Assembly: GCA_033032175.1 (NCBI GenBank)
Contig: CM065321.1
Span: forward strand, 5,726,501-5,790,500
Direction of reading: 5' to 3'
DNA length: 64,000 nt
Source of the DNA: Saturnia japonica
Lineage: Eukaryota; Arthropoda; Insecta; Lepidoptera; Saturniidae
How positions within the stretch are numbered: position 1 is the stretch's first letter; each line of letters begins with the position of its first letter. The notes under the pieces are model-generated. The model was given only the letters and a program-made list of their open reading frames with translations, was not told the origin of the DNA and did no database searches. Shown here piece by piece: positions 32,916 through 44,700 of this stretch. The position numbers and the translations under genes were made by a program.

Positions 32916-34416
32916 TACGGTGCTACTATTAACAAAAAACATCAAAAATATTAATATCATCTTCACAACTAACCGTTTTGCAAAAAAGTGCTATATTATA
33001 ACTTACCCCAAGCTCAGTAAGTAGTAAAAGTAAAAAAAATCAAAATTTTAACCTAAATGAACTTTTACTTTTAGTATTTGAACAATAAAACTAAACATAT
33101 TTATTACTTATACATACATTAATTAACAATTCTTGTGAAATATTTAAGTTTTTAACTATGTATTTGGCTTCTGAGTACGAGCAGCTTTGTAGTTATTATT
33201 TGGTTTTTGAACTATCGTGACTCCTATTTGATCAATTTTCTATATCAAAGAAGTGTAAATTTTATGTAATAAATCGCATTGTTCTTATTTGAAAGATGTT
33301 GCTGGACTTAGAAACGCAAATTTTTTTTATATCACATGACCATAATGAAACACATTTCATCTCTGTTCCTCCTAGTGTGACATCGGTTATAACGTACCTA
33401 ATGTTGGGATACGATATAAGAATAATAATAAGTGGAAAAAATTAAGTTTTTGTTTTGGTGAAAAAGTCGTGATACTACCTATATAAAAGCCCTGTTACAA
33501 AAAGCCTCTCGCTCCATATATTACTACACACTGCTACTTTTTTTATATTAGCCTTTCCGTAAATACTTAGTTACAATTTTTTTTTCTGTAGCTTATTTTG
33601 TAATAAAATTTTCGGATTATTGTTTGTTACTAAGCTGGCAACACACAGCTTACCGTGTGACACGACGCATCCACGATAATTTTCTCGTTACAACCGTCAT
33701 TTTAGTGTGACCGAGGCATAATAGCTCGAACACTTTATATTTCAACGATTATAATTATTACTTAGTGTATTTTTGAAAAATAATCATACATTCTTCGTTC
33801 GAGTTTGTTAAGTTTACAATTTTGCTTTGTTTTTTATTTTAAATATATTATTATTGTATGAATTACGTAATTTATGTGCGTGCATGCATATAATGCTTAA
33901 GTGGGAACTCAATTATCTAATCTTGTAGGTAGATATTTTCTTGAAATGTTTTGAAAATATGCGTATTATAGTTATTTAGCTTATTGAAGCGACACATAGA
34001 AGATGGCGTGGCGTCTGCGCAAGAAAGACACAAAAAAACTACTTCTTTAGGTGCATTTAGTAGAGGGTAAAGTTGAGAGCTGCGCACGCATCACACATTA
34101 TGCTATGAAATTTTACTTTACATAAACAAACATTATTTTACTTTGATGAATTTGAAAAGTAGCTCTTCTTTGTAAGAAATTTTGAGCACTAAAAATAGGT
34201 ATCTACATTTACTATAATAGTTTTTTTTTTTCAGGAGTACAATAGCAAATACCTACCACTTTTAATCGAATTAGTTACATAAGTAATTTGTTTAAATAAT
34301 ATTTAATAAGAAATGTTCGAGTGAATTATTTTTTTATCATTAGTCAATATTTAGGATATACTTATGCTGAACTAGATAGGTATTTTATATTAACATATAA
34401 ATCTGAGGTAAAGCAA
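32916..34416. other. No gene recognised
   Basis: AT-rich. 33630-33720 has CpG-containing words (ACACGACGCATCCACGATAA) that could be MITE-derived. 34068-34105 (GTAAAGTTGAGAGCTGCGCA) resembles 23640-23675 (GTAAAACTGAGAGCCGCATG), a two-copy short repeat of unknown kind. Confidence 0.35.
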
Positions 34417-34722
34417 TGAAGGCTCAGTTGTAGTGTCTACGGATAGCGCGTTGATCAATGTGAGTTCAAATCCATGTAATGAGGCTGAGCTTTTCACAAA
34501 GGATAACATTGTCATGAAACCATGGCATGGTGGTGAGGTACTTCCTAATCCTTACCCGCCAGGCTGATTACAAATTGAGAATCTATCTATTCCTATAGGT
34601 GTGTACCTGCAGCTGCACTTGAGAGCCAGTCCTCTCACCGGGCTTAACGTGTTATCATGTGCGGCCAAATCATTACTTATCATTAAGTGTGATTGTGGCC
34701 AAACCCCTATAAATATAAAGAA
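34417..34722 (+). mobile_element. SINE-C, most complete copy
   Basis: The head 'ggctcagttgtagtgtctac' and B-box-like GAGTTCAAATCC (34463) are followed by CATTGTCATGAAACCATGGC, 'aggctgattacaaattgaga', 'ataggtgtgtacctgcagct' and 'gcacttgagagccagtcctc'. The 3' end is near 'cccctataaatataaag'. Confidence 0.75.
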
Positions 34723-34849
34723 ATAAAAATATTTTAATCATACAGTTTTCACTTTTTCATAAAGACACGTTTTAATGGTAAACTTTAACAAAAGCCCTAC
34801 AAGGCACAGTTGTGAGAAATAATTATTATTCGTGTATAATAAAATAATA

Positions 34850-34995
34850 ATGAACGAACTTTCGGCGCACGCGCTTGCGACAGTTTGTCGTATGTCGCCA
34901 TTCGTCGACTAAACCGCAGATCACAATAACAACCAAATGACGTCGACGCGACCCGTGCACAAGTTAACCGTATATCGACCACTAATTGTAACACA
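34850..34995. other. CpG-containing block, no gene
   Basis: CGGCGCACGCGCTTGCGACA and GACGTCGACGCGACCCGTGC lie 80 bp apart. A 65-codon minus frame (34797-34994) covers it without any domain. Not repeated in the window. Confidence 0.25.
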
Positions 34996-35337
34996 CTAAC
35001 CGCAATGTGCGTTATTCATTCAATTTCACGATATTTATCTTGAATTACATACGATAATTTACATCGATTTTGCAAGTAAGAATTAAGAGCACGCTATTAT
35101 TAAAATGTATTGTATAAAATTATGACAGTTGTTTATTTTTCTCAGGGTTTTTTCTTTCACATCCATATGTAGTTATGTTTTTAGAATTGTATTTTCGTAT
35201 TAAGAGGTATCTACATTAATGTTTTTTAAAAATATACTTTAGGTATAGGTACGTTTTAAGTTGTGACAACAAACTCACCTGATATTATGTGTCGATGTGG
35301 GCTAAATCTTATATTTTAAGCCTTAAGGAAAACGGCT

Positions 35338-35495
35338 CTCAAATACAGCTGTCGGAACTACACCTACATACAGATGCTTAGCGACGATTTTCAACTTGAG
35401 GATAGAAGCTAGCCAGAAGGGTTGTAGAAAATGCCCTACGACTATGCGCTAAGGTTTTATCACTATGTTTTCTACCACCAATAATCATAATACCT
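35338..35495 (-). mobile_element. SINE-C fragment
   Basis: Antisense body: CTCAAATACAGCTGTCGGAA, 'acgattttcaacttgaggat', 'aagctagccagaagggttgt', 'ggttttatcactatgttttc'. The head is missing. Confidence 0.6.
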
Positions 35496-35689
35496 TTGAT
35501 GAACTTATAAAGCATAATATATTTTTTAAATTTGCTAGATTCTAATGGATTCTATTTCAAACTTCATCTTAATATCGTTTATAATCTAAAGAAAGTAATA
35601 ATAAATAAATTGATAAAAAAAATATTGCTCACAAAAAACAACAGTAGAAACTAACCCTAACATTATTTAAATATAGAACGTTCATGCTA

Positions 35690-35960
35690 ACCAATAACAC
35701 ATGACCGTCGACAACGCCATGTTGGATACGCGAATAAAAAACTCATTGTCGACAAAGTACGTCAATGCACCCATAGCAATTAACCCTCGAAAGGACCCGT
35801 TCACAGCCCTTTGTTAACCCTTTAATACCCGAGCTATTGTGTCAACTGTCACTCGAGGAGACTGAATTAAAAGTGGGCGGGTAGTTTTTTATGACTTTGA
35901 AATAGTGAAACGGGTAGGGTTGTGAGAGCTTAATAACGTGGTTTATAGTGAAATGACAGG
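35690..35960. other. Single-copy-looking complex block
   Basis: Contains GTCGACAACGCCATG and GTCGACAAAGTACGTC 45 bp apart, then 'aattaaccctcgaaaggacc', 'cctttgttaaccctttaata' and 'gtcaactgtcactcgagg'. Not repeated here and no reading frame. It resembles the style of insect conserved non-coding elements, which is inference only. Confidence 0.25.
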
Positions 35961-36164
35961 CATTTGAGGATCCTTTAACTAGACGTCGAGTGGTCTAAGT
36001 TAGAAAAAGGTTGGAGTGGCAATTTGGCTTTACCGTAGTTTTTATTTGCTGTTCTGTTACTAGGTATTTATTTTACTTCCTGGCTTCATTCATAATGCGA
36101 ACTGTTGAGGATTGGAATCCAGTACCTGCTTTTGTTCAGACGTGTATGTGTTGGAGCCATGGTC

Positions 36165-36610
36165 ATAATGTAGATAGTTCGTTACTAAGTTCATCGAGAT
36201 ACTTCAGCTGCGCAGGGACATTGTCTCGCTGAACGTGTTTTACCGTCTGTATCATGGTGAGTGTTTTATAGAGTTGTTCAATCTAATTCCTTCCTCTCCA
36301 ATTCATAACAGAACTACACTCGGTGGGACTCCAGCTTTACGGTAACCTCCATCACGGCACGAACAAAGAAGTCCTATGTCATAGAATTGTCTTACTTTGA
36401 AGCTATAGAATTGTCTCCCAGCCATTGTGTGCCTCTCTTCCTACAACATGAGCTTCTTCAAACATACCTAACATAAATTATTTGAGCAGGCCGGCATGAC
36501 AACGACAACTGTCGATGGATTATAGATTCCTTGGTGGTCACCAATGATGTTGGATTGCACCGTGATTACCATCAGATACACTGCCTTTACATTGTCATGA
36601 TACGATAAAC
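36165..36610 (+). pseudogene. LINE relic, ORF2 C-terminus and 3' end
   Basis: An uninterrupted stretch from about 36213 reads RRDIVSLNVFYRLYHGECFI, ELFNLIPSSPIHNRTTLGG. This is the well-known C-terminal segment of jockey-type ORF2. It is preceded by DSSLLSSS in another frame. After about 36340 the frame breaks; NCLPAIVCLSSYNMSFFK (about 36412-36465) gives the next conserved block. The 3' UTR GAGCAGGCCGGCATGACAAC (36485) follows, as at 32808 and 58314. Confidence 0.75.
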
Positions 36611-36792
36611 AAAAATGTTCCTCACCTTCAGGATATTAATCTTATTTAACTTTTTTTTCTTTATAAAATTCTAAGAGGTCTTTTTCGACATAACAGTGGT
36701 ATGGATGGACAAAGTCTCTTGCAGTAATTTTATATCTGGTATTACCTCCGAGTTAACTAGTTTTACCTATCTAGGTATATCTATAGGTATCT

Positions 36793-37651
36793 TCTATACA
36801 TAGTATAAAGTCGCTTTCCGCAGTCTATCCATATCTACGCTTAGATCTTTTAAACTACACAAGGGATTTTAATTCTGTTTCCATTAATATTTAGAGATTT
36901 TTTTATGGAAGGGGTATATATATAATAAATTCCAATTAAGTTTTTCTATAGTGGAGAAAAAATAATTATTTATAATAAAGTCGTCAAAAAAATATTTTCA
37001 GGTGCTTACATGGCTTACGCTAACTAAACCTTGTGAGATACATCAAAAAAATGTTTAAAAAAATTGTAGATTCTTAGGAAAGTTTAGAGAAAAATCTGCG
37101 ATGGCATACGTCTATCTCCTAAGGTTGACTTTTATCTTCAACATTATAATTAAAAATATTACGTTATTTGCGAAGCTATTTTCTCTAATATAATATAAAT
37201 CTTCACCCAGATAAGTTTGTTAGTTAACTTTGACATCCGCTTATGATGAATTGTGCGTCGCGAGCGAAGCACACTATTCGGAAATATGAAGTTACATAAC
37301 ATACCATCACGCCTATATACTCCGAAATGTTCGGCAGATGTGTACCTACACCCACAGTTCACCGTATGTTTTAGGTCTCACGTAATAGGGGGCGTATTGC
37401 TATTAATGTGGCACAAAGCCAAACTCCGAGCTTCTACCGATAATGTCATAGAAAAACCCAATATCACTTTTACCTTCGACCTGGGAATCGAACCTAGGAC
37501 CTCGAGCATAACAGTCGCGTTTAGGCCACTATGCTAGAGTCAGTTATAAGTTATGGTCAATAAATATTAAATCAGGTTTTATTAACATTAACATAAAATA
37601 CCTACACCATTTTGTAAATTGTACCCGTGCAAAGCTGGGGCGGGTCGCTAG
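36793..37651 (+). mobile_element. Hel-2, Helitron carrying a SINE-B
   Basis: First Hel-2 copy. The start TCTATACATAGTATAAAGTC has 5'-TC. The end ACCCGTGCAAAGCTGGGGCG then GGTCGCTAG|T gives a stem ACCCG/CGGGT and a CTAG 3' end. The body 'cgcttagatcttttaaacta', 'gcttacatggcttacgctaa' and 'gagatacatcaaaaaa' aligns with 53180-55173. An antisense SINE-B lies inside at 37281-37542. The sequence has no Rep/helicase code, so it is non-autonomous. Confidence 0.75.
37281..37542 (-). mobile_element. SINE-B inside Hel-2
   Basis: Antisense order: 'cataccatcacgcctatata', 'cccacagttcaccgtatgtt', 'gtaatagggggcgtattgct', then a B-box-like GGTTCGATTCCC and head 'taagcctaaac..'. The same SINE at the same site in the 53180 copy, with matching Hel-2 flanks, shows it was on board before Hel-2 spread. 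Confidence 0.8.
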
Positions 37652-39261
37652 TAATATGAGAAAACGTTTTGTTGATTCTTCCATCATTTGGGTTCCACCT
37701 TTTTACTCCGCTTGCAGGAGACCAGTCAGTTTGTTAGACCAAATAGACCAGGAATTCATCCGAACTTAGGGGAAATTCTACACTTTCAGTGACTTTAGCA
37801 AAACCACTATAACCAATTTAACTAACACTACATATTTAATAAAAATAACATGTTTATATTTTTTGTATAAGAAGATATAAATAAGTATTATATCATAAAA
37901 AATCTAAGAAGTTAAACAATTAATGTACACAATACATAATGACAGAATGACGCGAAGGGGTGATGCGCGGGGGTCGGGAGCAGTGGCAGGGAGCGGGAGC
38001 GGTTGCTCACAACTCGTTCACGCAAAATCATGAGCGTGATGTGCACCGCGCTGTGTACACGACTTGTACTTACTATGTAGGTACCTACCGAAGGCAAAAA
38101 AAATTCAAAATAATTTTCTTAAAAAAAAAAGTGCTTGGTTTTTTATTCTTAATTATTTGTTAAGTAATTATATATCTAACATATAACAAATGTATAAAAC
38201 ATTTCGTTTCATATTTATTAACATGGAATTGTGAATTAGTTACTAAGCACTTGACCCTCTCGAGCGTATGTTTGCATATTAACTAACATTGAAATAAGTC
38301 TCAGTCACCAAGCACTTATTTTTAGTACCTATGCATAGATAATATCCACTTACTACAAACGCAAAGACTGTACATTTTTATCACGCACCATTACTTGAAA
38401 GTGAACATGCGCTTTTGTTGCTAGCTGGTTCCTTAAAGGCAATGAAACGTCGCATCGTATTCTAAATAGTCGATAATAACATTAACTGAAGATTCAATCA
38501 AACAGCTATAGAAACCCCTTTCTCACTCGAAAGGCAACGAACATTAATTAGCGATATACATCAAATAAATACAAATTTACTTTTCACTTGAAAATCCTCA
38601 TGCTACAACTTGAAAGAGATTAAGTTTTTTTTTAATAGCACGGCATTATACCGAGTAATCATTAAACCATTATCGGTCATCGCTATCATGCCAGCATATT
38701 ATAGACTGGCTATATAGGTACTACTATAGAGTCTATAGTATAGACTAAATATTCACTGGCTGGTCCCGAGATGCGACGAACCAAATGAGAGTCAATATGA
38801 CTGTTTTATCACAATTTGAATGATGTTCATGAGCAAATCAGGTAAAAGTCTCTACCGCCCCGATAAATATGTACCTACTTATGTTATTGGTTGTAACGCT
38901 TTTCACAACATCAAATAACTGTTATTTTAAATAATAAAACTCGGAATTGATTTTGATAGAAAAAGTAGTTGAAAGTTTTGCTGACGTTACTCCTGGAGAA
39001 GCATCTCAGAAACTGGCAGTATATAATTTAAATTATTATTTAGAATGATTAAATAGTCCCATTTTGTTCATTCTAGGCAGGCGTCGGTATTTATTCATCG
39101 GTGCAGTTGGAGTGACGTAATAACGACACCTAATCCACGTATTAAAACTTCTTTCGGCGATGGCTGTGAATACGTTCGCTTTATACGTCACCATTGTCTT
39201 TTAAACTGTAGAGAAGTTTTTAGCGTGATCTTGATCTGTCATGTAGAGATATTTATTTTAA
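37652..39261. other. No gene; GC patch and short palindrome
   Basis: 37955-38060 is GC-rich (GCGCGGGGGTCGGGAGCAGT), giving open frames on both strands without domains. AGTCTATA-G-TATAGACT (38730-38746) is a perfect odd palindrome. The rest is AT-rich. Confidence 0.4.
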
Positions 39262-39626
39262 CTAGCGATCGCCCTATGTTCGAAATTTGACCAGCGACTT
39301 TTTGATCATAGACTATTTTCTTTTTGACATTTGTGTATTCATGACCCTAAACAATGAGTATTATCTACGTCACTTGCTTGTCACTTTTCGTTGAGTGACA
39401 ATGTCAATATTTTGGGGGTCTGAGTTCAATGGCACTGGTCGAATAAAGATTCGCAGTATTAATTAATTTAATTTAATATATTAGTAACAGGTATTATAGA
39501 TAAATTTTAGGTTTCTGCACTCCTTCTCCGTATAAACTTTAACCATGCCAAATCTCAAAGTCTTCCGTGCACGCAATACGCTTAAAAAGGTACCGAAAGC
39601 TTTTGCTTCACGTATTAACATATAGA
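39262..39626 (-). mobile_element. Hel-5, Helitron-like element
   Basis: On the minus strand it starts A|TCTATATGTTAATACGTG and ends 'cgaacatagggcgatcgctag' (20 shown: GAACATAGGGCGATCGCTAG)|T. The interior 'aaatctcaaagtcttccgtg' and 'cacgcaatacgct' recurs in the disrupted copy at 57390-57980. Confidence 0.6.
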
Positions 39627-39639
39627 TAAATAGGTTGCT

Positions 39640-40510
39640 TTTGTTATTTCGAACTCATAGATTGGTGGTAGCGTCTAATACATTGATAGACAAAATTTTC
39701 AAACTGACAAGACTTTAGCCTGCCTATATAGTAGTGTTGTTGGGTGTATATATGGTAGTCACAGCAGAACTTTACGAACAGCCTCTTATGCACGCTCAAC
39801 AATAATAAGTAGTGACCTAGACACAGCACCCCACGAACAAATAGAATATCTTAATAAACATTCACAAAGAGTCTTATACGATGTGAAAAAGATATTGCAG
39901 GCAGCTACAACTTATAGGGCTTTAAATCTACCTATATAATATATATAAGCTTCCGCATAAGACCTGACAATGCTTTAATAGGTTAGGTTAGGTTAGATTT
40001 TTATCAACAGTGACTCCCAAATATTTAACGCTTTTTTTTCGACTGAGTACACGTACACGTACATGTCACTATTATACATTAATTTACTTCGATAACAGAG
40101 ATATGACATTTATATTTTTATACTATAATTGTCATTCGGTCTTGTTTTGATTGTTATAGACTAATAGTGTAACAAATATATTATATTTGATCCCCATTAT
40201 CGCTATGAGACTATTCTCTGGCCATGCTGACACCTTGTATAGCCCTGCATTCTCAGCGTAACCAAGTAAATCCAGATAATAAGAGAACAGTATCATTTGT
40301 GAACATTATTAATCCAGAATAACTCGTGTTAAGCACTTCAGACATTTTTCATTGACAGAAATGAGATGTAACCCCTAGGTCCAAGTGCACTGCCCTGCGG
40401 GACTCAGTAGGTACAGTATTTACACGTACTTAAATATTCATTTACACGTACCTACACGTTGTATTCTATCTGTCAAGTATTCTGCAAACCACTGAATTGG
40501 TTTTTTTAAA
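39640..40510 (-). pseudogene. LINE relic, reverse-transcriptase palm to C-terminus
   Basis: Minus-strand conceptual translation in several frames. FAEYLTDRIQRVG (about 40490) is followed by PQGSALGP (about 40395). The catalytic box is MFTNDTVLLLSG (about 40290), with FTND where FADD is usual. VKYLGVTVDKNL lies near 40030 and SRSLLIIVERA, EAVRKVLL, LPYIHPTTLLYRQAKVL at 39800-39690. This is an ordered set of APE-type LINE RT and post-RT blocks with stops and frameshifts throughout. It differs in sequence from the relic at 15380, so it is another lineage or an older copy. The (TTAGG)3 run at 39979-39995 lies inside it. Confidence 0.75.
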
Positions 40511-40843
40511 TATACTAATGGGGTTACTTGTAACAAAATGTTGGGCCATTTGTAACATGTTACTTTTTTTCTCTTGTACAATGAGAGGGTATGAAATAAC
40601 GTCATAGTGAGCAAGGTAAAATCAGGAATCTTACGATTTGCCTGCAGTTGCAGTTTCTAAGCCCAGCTGCAACTTTCAATAAGACTAACATTAGTGTTTT
40701 TTTTTTAATATACCAACAAGTATCTAAAAATACGACTTATCGATTCTTTGATACAGAAAATTGATCAAACAGGAGTCACAATTGCTTAAAAGCCAAATAG
40801 TTATAACTTATATAGCATATATAACCATTCTTAAGAAATAAGC

Positions 40844-41205
40844 TGAGTTTTTGCCGGGATCCTGAAGTGACATATTGTGGTTTTTATTTTTAATTCTTTT
40901 ACTTAGGTTTTGATCCTATATTATATAATGTTGGTGGCGTTTTGCGCGATATAGTTTGGTGTTTGTGCATAAGTGAAGTGGATTATGAACGTAAACTAAG
41001 AGGATGCATTCTAGGATCCCACAAAAACTCCTTAGATCGTTTTATAACAAGGCAGCCACCATCTTGTTGGACGCCACTTTGTATAAAATATATATTTCTA
41101 AGAAGGCTTGAAAACATTGACGCTAGAAAATTTTACGAAGACTTAAAAATATTGACACTGGCAAGTGCTTTTGCGGCACTAAAACAAGAAGAAGAAGAAA
41201 CAAAT
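40844..41205 (+). repeat. Rep-M, longest continuous copy
   Basis: GAGTTTTTGCCGGGATCCTG at the start, CACAAAAACTCC in the middle (41020-41031), GCAGCCACCATCTTGTTG, then 'ttgacactggcaagtgcttt' and a final CAAGAAGAAGAAGAAACAA. A short GAA repeat as the 3' end suggests a retroposon, but no pol III boxes are visible, so the class is open. The 92-codon frame at 40942-41220 is repeat sequence. Confidence 0.7.
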
Positions 41206-41956
41206 AGTCGCAGTAGCTGAGGAGATTACTCTCCACTAACTTATTTATAAAATGAACATTCTTTCTTTATAATATGATTATCAAAGTATATGTAAATTTT
41301 TGACACTAAAGCGAATTAGCGCATATAGAAGTAACAAGAACCTACCTACCTATCATTTTTATAAAACATTTTCCTTTATCATAAATAAAAAAAATACGAA
41401 AGACTTACAAAGATATAGTTCGTTACATGAAATTTCCGCATCACATGATGTTTACCTAAACAAAATGGCTTGATTAATAATCAGACCCCAAGAATTAATA
41501 ACAGAGGTAATTGAGATGTTTGCATAGAATCTCAGGGGTCGCGTCCCCCAACCCTTATTATTTGAGCAACGATTCGTATTTAGTCATCCGAAATTATGCT
41601 GAGATGCGTCCGCCATTTATTAGTTAGGGATGAACGGGGTTGAGATCGGTATGTGACGAGAATATTTATTTCTAACGTTTATATTTACTACTATGTACAT
41701 ACCAGATTTTAGTCATGGTTTCATCTGGATTTATAAATATTTAACTTAACAAAAGATTTCGTTTCTATTTGTTCTTATGTATTACAAGACAATTTTTAAC
41801 AAAAAGGAAAACTAATTTCAATGGTTTTGTGATGTTCCTTATTGTATCTTCGAAGTTGAAAGTCCAATGCTAATAACATTAAAAGGGACCACCCTTGAGG
41901 TATCTTCCTTTGCAACTGAAATCATATAAAATAGGCTCATAAACAGGGTTTGACAG
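41206..41956. other. No feature recognised
   Basis: 41485-41640 (CTCAGGGGTCGCGTCCCCCA, 'atgctgagatgcgtccgcca') is less AT-rich and single-copy here. Nothing else stands out. Confidence 0.35.
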
Positions 41957-42178
41957 GCCTCGTGGCGCAGTGGAAGTATGCCCTACTATTGTACTGAGAG
42001 ACTCCGGTTCCATCTCCGCTCATGACTGACTTGTGTGTGATGAGCATAATTGTCGGTTGTGTGTCTGGGCGTTAAATCTCTCTCTATATATATATGTGTA
42101 TATCAGCTGTTTACTTACTATAGTAAAAGCTTTTCTTAGTTTGGAGTTAAATGGCCGTGTGTGAAATTGTGTCTATAT
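41957..42178 (+). mobile_element. SINE-A, longer copy
   Basis: GGCCTCGTGGCGCAGTGG contains a good A box. The B-box region is GGTTCCATCTC (42004), one step off consensus. The body 'gactgacttgtgtgtgatga' is followed by a (TA)n/(TC)n patch and the tail 'cttttcttagtttggagtta', 'atggccgtgtgtgaaattgt'. Confidence 0.85.
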
Positions 42179-42714
42179 ATTATTAAAAGAAATTTTTTTT
42201 TGAACATTCTTAAAAAATATTTTCATTCCCAATCCTTTTATATTTGTTTAGTGACATATAGTGTCATAAAGAAAATCACAATACCTGATCTCGATATGTC
42301 GCGTTTTGGTCGAGCCATAAACTATCAAAAAGGGATCTTCTGTATTATTATTACATTTTTAGAATAAATTGGATAGAAAAAATAAATAAAAAAATCGGTT
42401 ACAAAATTTAGTACAACCACCTCACTAGTGTAGTGTTGTTGTAGATAGGGTTCAACGAATACCGGAGACGTCACTAAAGGCTTCGCTATCAGAACCACCA
42501 CGTGGGCTTTCCCACAAGCTTTTAGAGTCATCACTCTTCCACCTTATCTTGACTACGTTTCGGCAGTTATTTATTTCCTTTTAATAGTATCAGTAGGTAG
42601 GTACACTAAACTAAGAATATAATTTTCAACTTTTCTCTATTCTTCTCTTCCATTACAACATTTTGGAATCTATTGTCAATATGCAAGTTACTTTTTTCCT
42701 TACTGACAACTAGT
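42179..42714. other. No gene recognised
   Basis: 42400-42560 is more complex ('ttcaacgaataccggagacg', 'accaccacgtgggctttccc') and not repeated here. Overlapping short frames on both strands show no domain. Confidence 0.3.
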
Positions 42715-43220
42715 TATTAAATCAATTTCAGTCTGGCTTTCGAACCGCTCATATTATTACTGCTGTGCTCAAGATAACGGAAGACATTAGAACTAGTATT
42801 GAAAAAGATATGATCGCAGCGTTGGTCCTTTAGATTTTAGCAATGCATTTAATGTTGTTGACCAAGATCTTCTGAAGAGCTGCTCTTTCAGTTTTCACCC
42901 TTAGTACTGGAATGGCTTTCATCTTATTTCCGAGATCGTCCGAGGCTCATCGCGTCAATAATGGCGAATCAGACTGGTGTGCTCTAATAGAAGATGGTGT
43001 TCTATAAGACGGCATTCTATCTTCATTACTTTTTCTATATAAATAAGACTTACGCCTTTTTGTAATCCCACTACCATGTCTATGCTGACGACCTGCAATT
43101 GTATCTGCATTGCGAAACAAAAATCTCTCAAATTTACATTCCTGGCCTGAATCTTACGGGATTAATGTTAGTCTCACGAAGTATCAATCCATTATAAATG
43201 GTAGTTCAAAACAGCTTGCT
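42715..43220 (+). pseudogene. LINE relic, reverse-transcriptase fingers/palm
   Basis: QFQSGFRTAHIITAVLKITE (42725) then, after a frameshift, LDFSNAFNVVDQDLL (42833), VLEWLSSYFRDRP (about 42908-42946) and, after more shifts, HYHVYADDLQLYLHCE (43070-43117). The YADD box is intact, although the gene is broken in at least four places. The set is typical of jockey/CR1-group RTs. No 3' end is seen. Confidence 0.8.
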
Positions 43221-44032
43221 AATAATATTGACTTTGATTATTTGATTCCTCTCCAATACAATAAATGAACCATTCCCTACTCAACCTACTTCCTCTCGGC
43301 TCAATGGTAGGGCTTACTACCACTGCACCACGAGTCAGTTTGCTACCTATATACCTACTTATATTTTCGATATAAGGCTGTAGTCGTCGGTCGTCAAGGA
43401 GCGTTAATTTGTTTTGCAAATTGAGGGTGACGTCGGAAAATCGGGGAAGGGTCGTCTACGTTTGTATGTCGAGTTATTGTAAACTGTCTTTGGCTACGAA
43501 ATTCATTTTATACATTGCTTAGTTGCCTTTATACTATATGGATTATGTCTGTAAATACCTAAATAACTGTTTGTATCTAATATACAAAGAGACTGCATTT
43601 TTGTGAGTTTTACACAACAAAGGTCGATGTATTATGTGGAGGTTCATCGGAATTAGGTCAAAGTTGAAGAAATTTTTTTGTAATTTTATATCTTATTTAT
43701 CGATAGGCTATATAACTATGTAAGGATATTTAAGTATAAACGCTACGATTCTATAGAATGGAACAGTAGCCATGAACGTAAAACAACCTGGTAAATTGTA
43801 GATAAATAGGTTTTTTTATTACCTATATATAATAAATTCATTTACAACTTTTTGTTAAAGGCATCCTATGAAACCTCTAGGGTTTGTCTTAGCATGCCAT
43901 GGCCTGAGGTTTTATTCAACGCGTTGCTGTTTGTAATATACATGTGTATAGTATTCAATCTAACGTATCTGCACCTACTGGAAATGAGTACAACGGCTGC
44001 TTTAGCGATTTGGTCGAATTAATTTAACACGG
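43221..44032. other. No feature recognised
   Basis: 43310-43335 ('ctaccactgcaccacgagtc') looks like an antisense tRNA-SINE A-box region, but the B box is absent. The rest is AT-rich with no frames of note. Confidence 0.35.
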
Positions 44033-44055
44033 GTGAAACCGTGAGGCAGAGCTAG
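44033..44055 (+). mobile_element. Hel-1 3' terminus only
   Basis: AACACGGGTGAAACCGTGAG then GCAGAGCTAG|T: the hairpin and CTAG end of Hel-1 in the forward direction. The upstream sequence is too diverged to follow. Confidence 0.6.
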
Positions 44056-44539
44056 TATATTAAAAAACCATTCTCGTACCTAACTACATAAATACAAAAA
44101 TATATACATAAAAATATATAGATTTATCATAACATCTCATAATGGAAATCCACTCCACAAAAGACTACAGAACATAATGTTTTGAGACATCATAAAACCC
44201 CATAATTTACGTATTGCGTGTCAACGGCCGATATTGATCCGCTGGTATATTCAGACCTACACACCCTTTCGTTTACTAAACCTACTTCAAGGAATAAGGG
44301 GTGTAGTGGAAGCGTCGAGAGGTCCCGATTAAATGGTTGTGGGAGAACCTTGTAGGTAATAATGGAGTGGGATGTTACAAGTGATGATAATGTTAGGTTT
44401 CTTTTAATAACTTTGATTTTGTTTTTCTTTTCAAAGTAGGGCTTTAAAAAGTTGCACTGCAAATATAATCTGAAGTAATGATACAGATGTCACTAAGAGA
44501 TTAATTTCTTATGGTGATTTCTTTGTACATGGAGCAGTC

Positions 44540-44700
44540 AGACTATCTCCACCCTACAGAAGATAACAGCGAAATAACCTTGATCTCCTTGGGTTAGGAA
44601 GGGTCAAGCTCGTTAAATGCGCTAGTGATAATAGCTATGTTATTACAAGCGTCCATACGCTACGGTAGTCGCTTACAATCAGGCTGACAATATGCTAGCT
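44540..44700 (-). repeat. Rep-E copy
   Basis: Antisense order: 'ctccaccctacagaagataa', 'ttgatctccttgggttagga', 'gcgtccatacgctacggtag', 'tcgcttacaatcaggctg'. It abuts the SINE-C that starts at 44701. Confidence 0.6.

Noticed and set aside
39979..39995. (TTAGG)3, the insect telomere repeat
   Set aside because: Only about three units, and they lie inside a minus-strand LINE relic with recognisable blocks on both sides. Too short for an interstitial telomere.
40942..41220. 92-codon ORF ending in a Glu-rich tail
   Set aside because: It lies wholly in Rep-M, and the Glu run is the GAA tail.
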